From positions 744,001 to 808,000 of the forward strand of contig NZ_CAJRAU010000001.1 in the NCBI RefSeq assembly GCF_907165045.1: a stretch of DNA of 64,000 nucleotides. Reading direction: 5' to 3'. Positions 9,333 to 17,896 of this stretch are shown here, piece by piece. A program made the position numbers and the translations under genes. The stretch is from Dyadobacter linearis. GTDB taxonomy: Bacteria > Bacteroidota > Bacteroidia > Cytophagales > Spirosomataceae. How positions within the stretch are numbered: position 1 is the stretch's first letter; each line of letters begins with the position of its first letter. The notes under the pieces are model-generated. The model had not been told where the DNA came from. It saw only the letters and a list, made by a program, of their open reading frames with translations, and made no database searches.

Positions 9333-12300
9333 ATGAAACAGTCACTGCTGCCGATTCTGCTCGCTTTCTGCCTCTCGCAGTTTGCTTTTGCACAAAATAA
9401 AACCCTTTGGAATGGCGAAGATCAGGCAACCCAAACGTGCAAAACTGCCTACGGATCGATTCTCTCCGGGCCGGATGCACATACCGGAAATTACTACTTC
9501 CAGGCGGAACCTGATAACTGGCACTCGCCCAGAATAAGTTTCGAATGCACGGGCATGTGGCGCGGCGATATTTCGCACTTTGATGCACTCCGCTTTTTCA
9601 TAAAATCCAATAAGCCGCTTCAAACCACGGCAATTCGTTTCACTACATTTTACGCAGCAGGAAAATGGGTCAACCTTTTACCTTATTTGTCAGCAACCAC
9701 TTCAATAGGCACTGATTACCAGGAAGTAGTAATTCCAATCGACTCGCTGAAAACAGAAGAATACGACCTCAGTTCGATCGAATCACTGGAATTCTCAACC
9801 GCGCCCACCAGCGGGACAACCTTCTTTATTGACGACCTAATATTAACTGACAATACTCCGCCTGTCATTTCCGTAAGCCCACTTTCGCATCAGGTGATCA
9901 GGTTGTTGGTTAACGAGCGTTTTGATACTTCCAGCTGCTACGAAGTGTCCAATTACCAGCTTGGCAGTGCGACGGGGCCGGGTTATGGTCTGCCAAAAAA
10001 CCCTGCGCGTGTGGGCAGACAGTCGCAGGTTACCGGTTTAAAGCCCAAATCAGGAACTCCGATTGTACAATCGGAGCTGTTTCTCGTGTTTGATCAACCG
10101 CTTCAAAACGGTTTCGAATACCGGTTGGAGGTAAAAAGCCTGAAAGATCCCGCAGGAAACGCTGCTGTACTGGACACGACTTTTACCTATTCTGATACTT
10201 CCATTTTTGGGAATGTAAAAGCAAATCAGGTTGGCTACGTGCCCGACAGCCCAAAGCTGGGCAAGCTTGGTAACTTCCTGGGCGACGCGTGGTTTTTGCC
10301 CATTGATCCGCAGAATACGCCTGATTTCCATTTGCTTGACGAAGCTGAAAATGTGGTATTTTCCGGCAAAAGCACATTTCTCAAAGCTGATTCGGCTTTC
10401 AGCGGCGAAATGGTTTTTGAGCTGGATTTTTCTGGTGTAAAAACGCCGGGTAAATACCATTTGTATGTGCCGGGTTATGGTAGATCTGAACAGTTTAGAA
10501 TAGCTTCGGATGTTTACGATGAAACTTATTTTCACACTGCCAGGGCACTTTACTTCCAGAGATCAGGCACTTTACAACAAGCTAATGCACTGGAATGGGC
10601 CCGGAACGGGCTACCCGACCCGACTGCCGAAATCCATACAAGTCACTCATCTTCAAACTTGTATAGCACAACAGATTATCCGCCCGGCACGAAATTACCA
10701 ATGCCCGGCGGTTGGCTCGACGCAGGAGATTACGGCCGCTACGTTCCCACCGCAGCAAGCGCATTGTTTATCCTTTTTACCGCTTTTGAACTATACCCTG
10801 AAAAATTTCCGGACAATCACCTCAATATCCCTGAAAGCGGCAACAAAATACCCGACATCCTGGACGAAGCAATGTATGAAACAACCTGGCTGAAATCCAT
10901 GCAGGCACCCGATGGCGGCGTGTACTTTCGGGTTACTCCGGCAACCTGGTCGGCGGGACTGCCTGAGGAAGAGACGAATACCCTTTATATCTCGGGAAAA
11001 ACTACACAGTCAACCGCTATGTTCGCAGCTGCGATGGCGATGGCTTACCGCAACTTGAAACTCTATTTCCCTGCGCACGCCGATTCCTATATTGCGCAGG
11101 CTGTAAAAGCGTGGGCATTTTTGAAAGCGCACTCGCATTCGTCGGCGCCCGTGGTCACGCCCGGAATCTCGGCAGGCCCCTACCCTGACCCCGAAGACCG
11201 GGATAACCGCGCCTGGGCAGCGGCAGAGCTGTATAAATCCACCGGTGATGTTTCCTATCAGACCGATTTTCTAGCCTATTATGCACAGATCCCGCACGAA
11301 TTTCACGCGACCATGAGCTGGCAGCAGCACACCGTAAAAGCTGCCTGGGCGTATGCCACAACCAAATTCCCGACAGACCAAACGATTGTAACCGAGTTCA
11401 AAGGTCGACTGGAAAGTGAAATTTTACCCAACTATAATACCCGTACCTTGCAAACGCACGCTTACCGGGGCGCCTATCACCCGTTCAAAGGATATATCGG
11501 TTACGGGACTTTCGGGATGGCGCAGAGCTATGCATTTGATTATATTATGTTCAGTTACCTGCTGGGCAAACCGGATCTATTGGATTTAGCAAAAATTCAG
11601 CTTGACATTCCCTTGGGTAACAATCCGTTATCGAAAACCTTTATTACGGGTATCGGGAAAAACAGCCCTGCATTTCCGCTGCACTGGTCTACCGTCGCAA
11701 ACCACTATTCCAAGCCTGTGCCCGGTGTCCCGGTTTTTGGTCCGGCAGCCTCGCTGGTCATGAACCGCCCATCCAGTCTGGCTATTCAGGACCCGCTGAA
11801 CAGGTATCCTGTTGGTTTTAAAAAAGAAGATCCTTATCCTGTTTTGAGAAGACACACAGATACCAGGGAAGCAGTGGAAATGTCGGAATTCACGGTTCAG
11901 GAAATTGCGGTAACTGCGGTCGTGTTCGCTTTTTTCAGTTCGATAATCAATGAAGCGCTCCCTGTAAAGCTTGCTGATTTCCATGCTAACATAAACGAAT
12001 GCAATGTGCGGCTGCATTGGACAACCACGGAAGAGATCAATGCGGATTACTTTGCGATCGAACGAAGCGCCGACGCGCGCAGGTTTGCTGAGATCGGGCG
12101 TGTAAATGCATTGGGAAACAGTATTACGAATCGGGAATACCAGTTTGTGGATTCGCTTCCCGGCGCGAGAAATTATTACAGATTACGGCAGGTCGACCTC
12201 GACAGCACCTCGGAATACTCGGCAATACGTTTTGCGGCCAGCGAATGCGACACTCCCTATTTTGTTTTGAAAAATATCAGCCGAAATCAATACCAGTTGC

Positions 12301-12506
12301 AGCCGGCAGAAACAGGGAAAGTGCATGGACAAAAACTGACCGGCCGCGTTTACCATATTTCCGGTGCGATTAAAAGCGAATTCAATGTCAAAGAGAACGG
12401 CACGACAGATATTAACTGCGCTGGATTCAGCCCGGGTATTTACATATTAAAGGTTTTGGGTGATCAGCATGAAGAGCTCTTTACCGGCAAATTATTGGTT
12501 TACTAG
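9333..12506 (+). CDS. Secreted glycoside hydrolase family 9 endoglucanase with T9SS sorting tail
   Basis: 1057 residues. Signal peptide ending in AFAQ; an N-terminal beta-sandwich module (about 25-175) resembling a carbohydrate-binding domain; an Ig-like linker (about 175-300); a CelD_N-type domain (about 300-400, VKANQVGYVPDSPKLG to YHLYVPGYGRSEQFRI); then the GH9 alpha6-barrel (about 430-880). The catalytic base pair motif is seen as GGWLDAGDYGRY with Asp463 and Asp466; Leu462 replaces the more usual His. The proton donor is probably Glu852 in TREAVEMSEFTVQE, placed by the D-x4-x-x3-E spacing. From about 890 a C-terminal region (LPVKLADFHA, LHWTTTEEINADYFAIERS, FSPGIYILKV) is typical of T9SS cargo. 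Family role: endo-hydrolysis of beta-1,4-glucans, here at or outside the cell surface. It is divergent from the SusC/SusD unit and probably feeds it. Confidence 0.9.
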   Translation: MKQSLLPILLAFCLSQFAFAQNKTLWNGEDQATQTCKTAYGSILSGPDAHTGNYYFQAEPDNWHSPRISFECTGMWRGDISHFDALRFFIKSNKPLQTTAIRFTTFYAAGKWVNLLPYLSATTSIGTDYQEVVIPIDSLKTEEYDLSSIESLEFSTAPTSGTTFFIDDLILTDNTPPVISVSPLSHQVIRLLVNERFDTSSCYEVSNYQLGSATGPGYGLPKNPARVGRQSQVTGLKPKSGTPIVQSELFLVFDQPLQNGFEYRLEVKSLKDPAGNAAVLDTTFTYSDTSIFGNVKANQVGYVPDSPKLGKLGNFLGDAWFLPIDPQNTPDFHLLDEAENVVFSGKSTFLKADSAFSGEMVFELDFSGVKTPGKYHLYVPGYGRSEQFRIASDVYDETYFHTARALYFQRSGTLQQANALEWARNGLPDPTAEIHTSHSSSNLYSTTDYPPGTKLPMPGGWLDAGDYGRYVPTAASALFILFTAFELYPEKFPDNHLNIPESGNKIPDILDEAMYETTWLKSMQAPDGGVYFRVTPATWSAGLPEEETNTLYISGKTTQSTAMFAAAMAMAYRNLKLYFPAHADSYIAQAVKAWAFLKAHSHSSAPVVTPGISAGPYPDPEDRDNRAWAAAELYKSTGDVSYQTDFLAYYAQIPHEFHATMSWQQHTVKAAWAYATTKFPTDQTIVTEFKGRLESEILPNYNTRTLQTHAYRGAYHPFKGYIGYGTFGMAQSYAFDYIMFSYLLGKPDLLDLAKIQLDIPLGNNPLSKTFITGIGKNSPAFPLHWSTVANHYSKPVPGVPVFGPAASLVMNRPSSLAIQDPLNRYPVGFKKEDPYPVLRRHTDTREAVEMSEFTVQEIAVTAVVFAFFSSIINEALPVKLADFHANINECNVRLHWTTTEEINADYFAIERSADARRFAEIGRVNALGNSITNREYQFVDSLPGARNYYRLRQVDLDSTSEYSAIRFAASECDTPYFVLKNISRNQYQLQPAETGKVHGQKLTGRVYHISGAIKSEFNVKENGTTDINCAGFSPGIYILKVLGDQHEELFTGKLLVY

Positions 12507-12589
12507 TCTCAGATAGCAATTATGACCATTCAATAACCAGATCTGCAATTTTCAATTTTTGCTTCAAAAGCGGCCTGGTTTGTGCAGCG

Positions 12590-13189
12590 ATGACGGATAT
12601 CCACTATCCTACGACACACTTGCCAGACACGGGACAATTTGCAGAAAAAGAAATACTGACGTCATCCCAGGAAGGTGACTCGCGCGCATTCCAGAATTTA
12701 TACAAACAATATCACATGCAAGTGCAAAGTTACGCCATGCGATTTTCGCAATGCAGCGACGGCGCGCAGGACATTACGCAGGATGTTTTTCTTAAAATCT
12801 GGGAAAACCGAAAGCGATTGGCGAAAGTCAAATGCATGGACGCGTATCTCTACACGATGTGCAAAAACAGAAGCGCAACTATTCGCGCCAGCTTGTTGCG
12901 CGAGCACCAGGCGCTGCTAAATTTGGCATACGAATATCAGGATCTTCCCGCCGAAGCTGCCGACGAGCTTGCAGCAGAGCAGCGATCGAAATGGCTTAGT
13001 ATCGCGATCAGACAGCTCCCACCGCAGCGCAGACGCATTTTCCGACTTTGCAAAATGGAAGGTAAAACGCACCGGCAAGCTGCCCTGGAGCTGAATGTAA
13101 GCCCCGGAACGATCAACGATCATATCGTGAAAGCCACGAGGGCAATCCGTAAATTTCTTTACCTTTGCGGCTCATTTCAGGAGACTTAG
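12590..13189 (+). CDS. ECF-type RNA polymerase sigma factor
   Basis: 199 residues. Region 2 is seen at about 30-95 (AFQNLYKQYHMQVQSYAMRF, AQDITQDVFLKIWENRKRL, AYLYTMCKN) and region 4 at about 130-190 (LPPQRRRIFRLCKMEGKTHR, AALELNVSPGTINDHIVKA). The 30-residue N-terminal extension before region 2 is not conserved in appearance. No full anti-sigma gene adjoins it; the only FecR-like candidate nearby is the short one at 8688-9074, on the other side of the GH9 gene. Its stop is 15 bp before alaS. By family knowledge such sigma factors in Bacteroidota drive glycan-uptake operons, so the SusC/SusD locus or GH9 is a reasonable but unproven target. Confidence 0.9.
   Translation: MTDIHYPTTHLPDTGQFAEKEILTSSQEGDSRAFQNLYKQYHMQVQSYAMRFSQCSDGAQDITQDVFLKIWENRKRLAKVKCMDAYLYTMCKNRSATIRASLLREHQALLNLAYEYQDLPAEAADELAAEQRSKWLSIAIRQLPPQRRRIFRLCKMEGKTHRQAALELNVSPGTINDHIVKATRAIRKFLYLCGSFQET
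13160..13167 (+). promoter_or_regulatory. Candidate -7 box for alaS inside the sigma gene
   Basis: TACCTTTG fits the Bacteroidota -7 consensus TAnnTTTG and lies 38 bp before the alaS ATG, inside the 3' end of the sigma gene. No TTG sits at the ideal -33 distance. It suggests alaS need not depend on the sigma gene's promoter. Confidence 0.4.
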
Positions 13190-13204
13190 TACAACAATTA
13201 TACA

Positions 13205-15874
13205 ATGACTTCGCATCAAATCCGTCAGGCTTTTCTCGACTTTTTTCGCAGCAAAGAACACCTTATCGTGCATTCGGCACCGCTGGTTGCTAAAAATGAC
13301 CCTACCCTCATGTTCAACAACTCGGGCATGGCCCAGTTCAAGGACTACTTTTTGGGTAACGGAACCCCGCCTTCCAGAAGGATCGCCGATACGCAGAAAT
13401 GCCTGCGCGTTTCTGGTAAACACAATGATTTAGAGGACGTTGGATTTGACACTTATCACCATACCATGTTCGAAATGCTCGGCAACTGGTCATTTGGTGA
13501 TTATTTCAAAAAAGAAGCGATCGCCTGGGCGTGGGAGTTGCTGACGGAAGTTTACAAATTGCCAAAAGACAGGCTGTACGTTTCTGTATTCGAGGGTAAT
13601 GCAAGTGACGGCGTTCCTTTTGATCAGGAAGCCTGGGATCTTTGGAAAGGGATTGTGGGGGAAGACCGCATTATTCTTGGAAATAAAAAAGATAATTTCT
13701 GGGAAATGGGCGATACCGGTCCGTGCGGCCCCTGCTCAGAAATACATGTTGACCTGAGAACTCCGGCAGAAGTGGCGGCGGTTTCGGGCAAGTCACTCGT
13801 GAATAACGACCACCCGCAGGTTGTGGAGATCTGGAACCTGGTATTTATGCAGTTTGAGCGGAAAGCCGACGGATCTCTGATTCCCCTGCCTGCTACCCAC
13901 GTAGATACCGGAATGGGCTTCGAGCGCCTTTGCATGGCAATTCAACAGAAAACTTCGAACTATGATACGGACGTTTTCCAGAATACGATTCAGGTTTTGG
14001 AAACGCTTTCCGGCAGAAAGTATGGCTCGGGCGAAGAGCCGTTTGCCGATATCGCGATGCGCGTAATTTCCGACCACATCCGTGCGGTCGCATTCGCAAT
14101 TACCGACGGCCAGCTTCCTTCCAATGTGAAGGCTGGCTATGTGATCCGCCGGATCTTGCGTCGTGCAGTTCGCTATGGATATTCCTATTTAGGCTTTCAG
14201 GAACCGTTTTTCTATAAATTGGTAAGTGTACTTTCAGCCCAGTTCAAAGACGTTTTCCCCGAGTTGACTGCGCAGGAAGAATTTGTTGCAAAAGTGATTC
14301 TGGAAGAAGAAAAGAGCTTTTTACGTACGCTCGAATCTGGTCTGAAGCGCCTGGACACGATCACTACTACATTAAAAACGAAAGGAATCAATACCATTCC
14401 GGGCGACGAAGTTTTCGAACTGAGCGACACTTTCGGTTTCCCCGTCGACCTTACTGCATTGATTGCCAGGGAAAAAGGTTTATTGGTAGACGAAGCCGGA
14501 TTTCAGGATGCGTTGGCAGAACAGAAAAAACGCTCGCGCCAGGATGCAGCCAAAGAAGCGACCGACTGGATTGAGCTGCGTGAAGCCGACGGCGTGGAGT
14601 TCCTGGGTTATGATTTTGAAGAAACCCACAGCCATATTGTCAAATACCGGAAAGTGAAGACCAAAACCGGCGAAGAATATCATATTGTATTGGATAGAAC
14701 CCCATTTTATGCTGAAATGGGTGGTCAGGTTGGAGATACGGGGGTACTGGTTTTGAAGGGGGATGAAAGGGAAGAAAGGGAGGAAGGAGGAAGGAGGATT
14801 ACGATTGTGGATACTAAGAAGGAAAATGATCTTTTTGTCCACATTTCGCGGGATAAAAATCTGGATGATATTTTGCAGAATGCAGGTATTGTAACTGCGA
14901 AGATCGATTTGAATCGCCGGGAAAAAATTCAGGCCAACCACTCGGCAACCCACTTAATGCTTTCAGCAATGCGTGAGGTACTTGGCACGCACATCGGACA
15001 AAAAGGTTCTTACCTGAACGATGAAGTTTTGCGTTTTGACTTCTCGCACTTTACCAAAGTAACCGATGAGGAACTGGCAAAAATTGAAGACCGCGTCAAC
15101 GAAAAGATCCGTGATAATATAGCTTTGGACGAGCGCCGCAACGTGCCGATCCAACAGGCATTGGATGCAGGTGCGACTGCTACTTTTGGCGAAAAATATG
15201 GCGATTTCGTTCGTTTGATCATATTTGACCCTACCTATTCCTTTGAACTCTGCGGGGGTACGCACGTGCCTTCAACCGGGAAGATCGGTGTATTCAAATT
15301 TATTTCGGAAGGCTCCGTTTCAGCTGGTGTTCGCCGCGTTGAGGCAGTAACCGGTGAGAAGGCACTGGAATTGTTGCGTGACCAGGAGGCGGTTCTGACA
15401 AAAATCAAAGAGCTGCTAAAAAGTCCGACCGACCTTGTAAAAGCAGTGGAAAGCCTGCTCGACGAGCGCAGCAATTTGCAGAAAAAGATCACTTTTCTGG
15501 AAAATGAAAAGATCCAGTCGCTGAAAACGTCGCTGGTTGCGAATATGGAAAAGCACAAAACATTTAATCTGATCGTAGAAAAAGTGCAGGTTCCATCCGC
15601 CGATTCATTGAAGCAATTATCCTACGAGTTGCGCGACCAGATAGAGAACCTTATCGCCGTTTTCGGTGCTGAAATCGGCGGTAAACCGCAGTTATCTGTA
15701 TTTATCGCTGAAAATATCGTGCAGGAAACTGGTTTGAATGCAGGTAAGATCGTGAAGGAACTTGCGCAGGAAATCCGTGGCGGCGGCGGCGGGCAACCGT
15801 TTTTCGCGACTGCCGGCGGGTCTGACGCTTCCGGCCTGGACAATGCCTTGGCGAAAGCAAAAGGCTTATTTTGA
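13205..15874 (+). CDS. alaS: Alanyl-tRNA synthetase
   Basis: 889 residues, full length. It charges tRNA-Ala and hydrolyses misacylated Ser/Gly-tRNA-Ala. Seen: N-terminal class II catalytic core (MTSHQIRQAFLDFF, LMFNNSGMAQFKDYF, YHHTMFEMLGNWSFGDYF, EMGDTGPCGPCSEIH, VDTGMGFERL); tRNA-recognition domain (GYVIRRILRRAVRYGY); editing domain with zinc-site motifs NHSATHLM and CGGTH; and the C-terminal C-Ala domain ending in the glycine-rich RGGGGGQPFFATAGG. A run of charged residues (GDEREEREEGGRR, about 519-531) in the editing region is encoded by a purine-only simple repeat not expected in the family. The ATG at 13205 begins the conserved N-terminus exactly. A terminator follows the stop. Confidence 0.98.
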   Translation: MTSHQIRQAFLDFFRSKEHLIVHSAPLVAKNDPTLMFNNSGMAQFKDYFLGNGTPPSRRIADTQKCLRVSGKHNDLEDVGFDTYHHTMFEMLGNWSFGDYFKKEAIAWAWELLTEVYKLPKDRLYVSVFEGNASDGVPFDQEAWDLWKGIVGEDRIILGNKKDNFWEMGDTGPCGPCSEIHVDLRTPAEVAAVSGKSLVNNDHPQVVEIWNLVFMQFERKADGSLIPLPATHVDTGMGFERLCMAIQQKTSNYDTDVFQNTIQVLETLSGRKYGSGEEPFADIAMRVISDHIRAVAFAITDGQLPSNVKAGYVIRRILRRAVRYGYSYLGFQEPFFYKLVSVLSAQFKDVFPELTAQEEFVAKVILEEEKSFLRTLESGLKRLDTITTTLKTKGINTIPGDEVFELSDTFGFPVDLTALIAREKGLLVDEAGFQDALAEQKKRSRQDAAKEATDWIELREADGVEFLGYDFEETHSHIVKYRKVKTKTGEEYHIVLDRTPFYAEMGGQVGDTGVLVLKGDEREEREEGGRRITIVDTKKENDLFVHISRDKNLDDILQNAGIVTAKIDLNRREKIQANHSATHLMLSAMREVLGTHIGQKGSYLNDEVLRFDFSHFTKVTDEELAKIEDRVNEKIRDNIALDERRNVPIQQALDAGATATFGEKYGDFVRLIIFDPTYSFELCGGTHVPSTGKIGVFKFISEGSVSAGVRRVEAVTGEKALELLRDQEAVLTKIKELLKSPTDLVKAVESLLDERSNLQKKITFLENEKIQSLKTSLVANMEKHKTFNLIVEKVQVPSADSLKQLSYELRDQIENLIAVFGAEIGGKPQLSVFIAENIVQETGLNAGKIVKELAQEIRGGGGGQPFFATAGGSDASGLDNALAKAKGLF
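14756..14798 (+). repeat. Purine-only GGA-rich tract inside alaS
   Basis: An almost uninterrupted purine tract built from GGGA, GAAA and GGAGGAA words, in frame within alaS. It resembles the GGAGGAAGGGAGGAT repeats at 53913-54000 in the efflux operon. It encodes a short Asp/Glu/Arg-rich segment in the editing region. Confidence 0.6.
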
Positions 15875-15900
15875 TAAACTGAAATTTCAATAAATGCAAA

Positions 15901-15934
15901 AGAGCGGATCCATTCGGATACCGCTCTTTTTTTT
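15901..15934 (+). terminator. Rho-independent terminator after alaS
   Basis: AGAGCGG (15901-15907) pairs with CCGCTCT (15921-15927), extended by ATCC/GGAT across a bulge, followed by seven more T. The flanking A-rich left arm means it could also serve the convergent CHRD gene. Confidence 0.9.
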
Positions 15935-15974
15935 GCAGCGTGTGATAACGCAACGTTGAGTATGTATTTCTTGG

Positions 15975-16460
15975 TTATTCTTCTGCTTTAAGCTGGCCGC
16001 GGATTTCCCCCTGCGGATATTTCGCGCTGTGGATGTTTACATAATATAAACCTGCCTTCAAATCGGCAACCTGAGCTTCTGTTAATGTGTCGACGAATGC
16101 GAAAGGCGAGGTGAATTGAGTACCAAAATCGATCACCACTGATCCGGTCGAATCTGCCGGTGCCTTGTGAATGTGCCACGCCGTTGGTGTGAAGACAGAA
16201 TCCGTCGCCGACGAGTCGGAAGAAGTGGAATCGCTGTACAGAATATTGATTTTCAGGATCCTTGATTCCTGATCTAATGTACCATCTACTGAACCTGTGG
16301 CTGTTGATGTATTAGCGGGAATCTCGTTCGCCCCGGAGAGTGTAGTGCTCACTTTCAACTCAGGCAATACGGGAGTTGGGTCAGTTGTATTGTCGTCATC
16401 ATTACACGCAGCAACCATCCCGGCGACTAAAAACACACCCACAAATGCTAATTTTCTCAT
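15975..16460 (-). CDS. CHRD-domain lipoprotein
   Basis: 161 residues. Lipoprotein signal with lipobox VAAC (Cys19), then a short Asp/Thr/Pro-rich spacer and one CHRD domain (about 37-158): LSGANEIPANTSTATGSVDG, ILKINILYSDS, TAWHIHKAPADSTGSVVIDF, LTEAQVADLKAGLYYVNIHS and AKYPQGEIRGQL. CHRD domains were named from chordin; bacterial ones are secreted or surface-anchored and of unknown function. A Ser/Asp/Thr-rich stretch (SDSTSSDSSATDS) interrupts the domain between strands. It stands alone between the alaS terminator and the repeat-protein gene upstream, with 187 bp of space before that gene. Confidence 0.9.
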   Translation of the reverse strand: MRKLAFVGVFLVAGMVAACNDDDNTTDPTPVLPELKVSTTLSGANEIPANTSTATGSVDGTLDQESRILKINILYSDSTSSDSSATDSVFTPTAWHIHKAPADSTGSVVIDFGTQFTSPFAFVDTLTEAQVADLKAGLYYVNIHSAKYPQGEIRGQLKAEE

Positions 16461-16647
16461 AATCCGTTATTTTGGTAAATAATTGGTTTGACCACTCCAA
16501 GGTAAAATATGATACCTCAGAGTGGCCAAGCCAACAACCAGCTGGTTATGAGAAAATTACAATTTCAATGGAAGTAGTGAGTTATGGGTATAAAGACAGC
16601 CCTTTGCTGAATTTTACAACAATTTAGAGTGAAAATGACCTGTGCTG

Positions 16648-17748
16648 TCAAAGGATAAGCTGGATACCCGCATTGAAACCAAGGAAAACTCCCTGAAAAT
16701 CGGTCGATTTGTTGTTCTTCCATAGGTACTTTTCTACGAAGCTAAACTCGCCCTCCCGTTCGTGCGTTACGTAGTTGACGGTAGGCCCCGCGAAGACCTC
16801 AAACCGGCTTCCCAGCTTGTAGGCGGGTAAAACACGTAGTGAGTTCTTGAAATAATGCCCTCCTTCAAAGTCGGAAAGTGAGTGACTGACTGCTTCCACA
16901 TTGAGCCGAAAATGATTGGCAATACCAATGTGCGCGCCTAATCCGGCCTCTACGGAGTACAGCGCTTTGGGGTTATTTTTGAGGTTGTATCCAATACCTG
17001 CGATCCCGTACAAAACCCTTCCTCCCGAGCGGAAAGACGCGATACTCGTCATGGATTCGTCCAATGTAAGTGCGATTGATTTTTCTCCGCTTTTTATAAA
17101 ATTGAAGATGGCGATCGGGTAATCGCTGGTGTCGGCAATATTGACCAAGCCTGCGAGCTGAATGCCTTTTACTTTCTTCGCAATGTTCATGAATCCCGCC
17201 ACCTGCGTGTTGGTCGTCCCCGCTTTGTTCAGAAACCCGGATACCTGCGCGCCCTGTACGCTATCCTTTGCGATATTGGTAAAACCGGCTATTTGTAAAC
17301 CTTTTGCGCTACCCGACAAATTCATAAATCCTGCTACCTGCGCACCTTCGGCTTTCTCCTTGACGATATTTCCAAAACCTGCCATTTGAATGCCCGAAGA
17401 GGATTTACCTACCATATTGAGCGCCCCCGCCACCTGCATGCCGCGCGCCTCCCCGCCGATCAGATTCACTGCGCCGGCTATCTGTCCGCCCGACGCATTG
17501 TTTTTGATCAGATTCGCCGCACCTGCAATTGCAGCGCCAGTTTCATTGGCTGATACCCCGGCGATAGCGTGAAGGGAAAACCGGTTTGTGTAGCTCGCAG
17601 CGCGCTGTCCGTTTGAACTTACAGGATAAATAAGGCCGAAATGCACAACTGAAAGCGTGTCCCGCTGGGCAAATGCATTGAACGAGAAAACCGCTAAGAG
17701 AATAGTAACTATGATTGACTTCAGGGAAATGATCAGTTGAATTTTCAT
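16648..17748 (-). CDS. Surface protein with 16-residue GxQxxGxxN solenoid repeats
   Basis: 366 residues. Signal peptide (IIVTILLAVFSFNAFAQ), then about eight tandem 15-16-residue repeats at about 57-195 with the pattern G-x-Q-[IVLM]-x-G-[FAL]-x-N, for example GMQVAGALNMVGKSSS and GIQMAGFGNIVKEKAE. This resembles the LA_2272-type surface repeat family, known only by sequence. The regular glycine and small-residue spacing suggests a beta-solenoid. The C-terminal 170 residues look like amphipathic beta strands (RVLYGIAGIGYNL, HFRLNVEAVSHSL, FEVFAGPTVNYV, FLGFNAGIQLIL), fitting an outer-membrane barrel. It shares repeat type and tail with the protein encoded 148 bp upstream and may be part of the same operon. 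Confidence 0.75.
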   Translation of the reverse strand: MKIQLIISLKSIIVTILLAVFSFNAFAQRDTLSVVHFGLIYPVSSNGQRAASYTNRFSLHAIAGVSANETGAAIAGAANLIKNNASGGQIAGAVNLIGGEARGMQVAGALNMVGKSSSGIQMAGFGNIVKEKAEGAQVAGFMNLSGSAKGLQIAGFTNIAKDSVQGAQVSGFLNKAGTTNTQVAGFMNIAKKVKGIQLAGLVNIADTSDYPIAIFNFIKSGEKSIALTLDESMTSIASFRSGGRVLYGIAGIGYNLKNNPKALYSVEAGLGAHIGIANHFRLNVEAVSHSLSDFEGGHYFKNSLRVLPAYKLGSRFEVFAGPTVNYVTHEREGEFSFVEKYLWKNNKSTDFQGVFLGFNAGIQLIL

Positions 17749-17896
17749 GGTATTGTATTTAAATAAAATGATTCAAATACATACGGTCCGTTACGATCAG
17801 TCCAGTTGCAGGCCTACAATGCCATCTCGCCGCCGTATGTACAATACTGACAACGTGGGGCGGGGTAACCCTAAATTTTTAGCAAAATTTTGTAAA

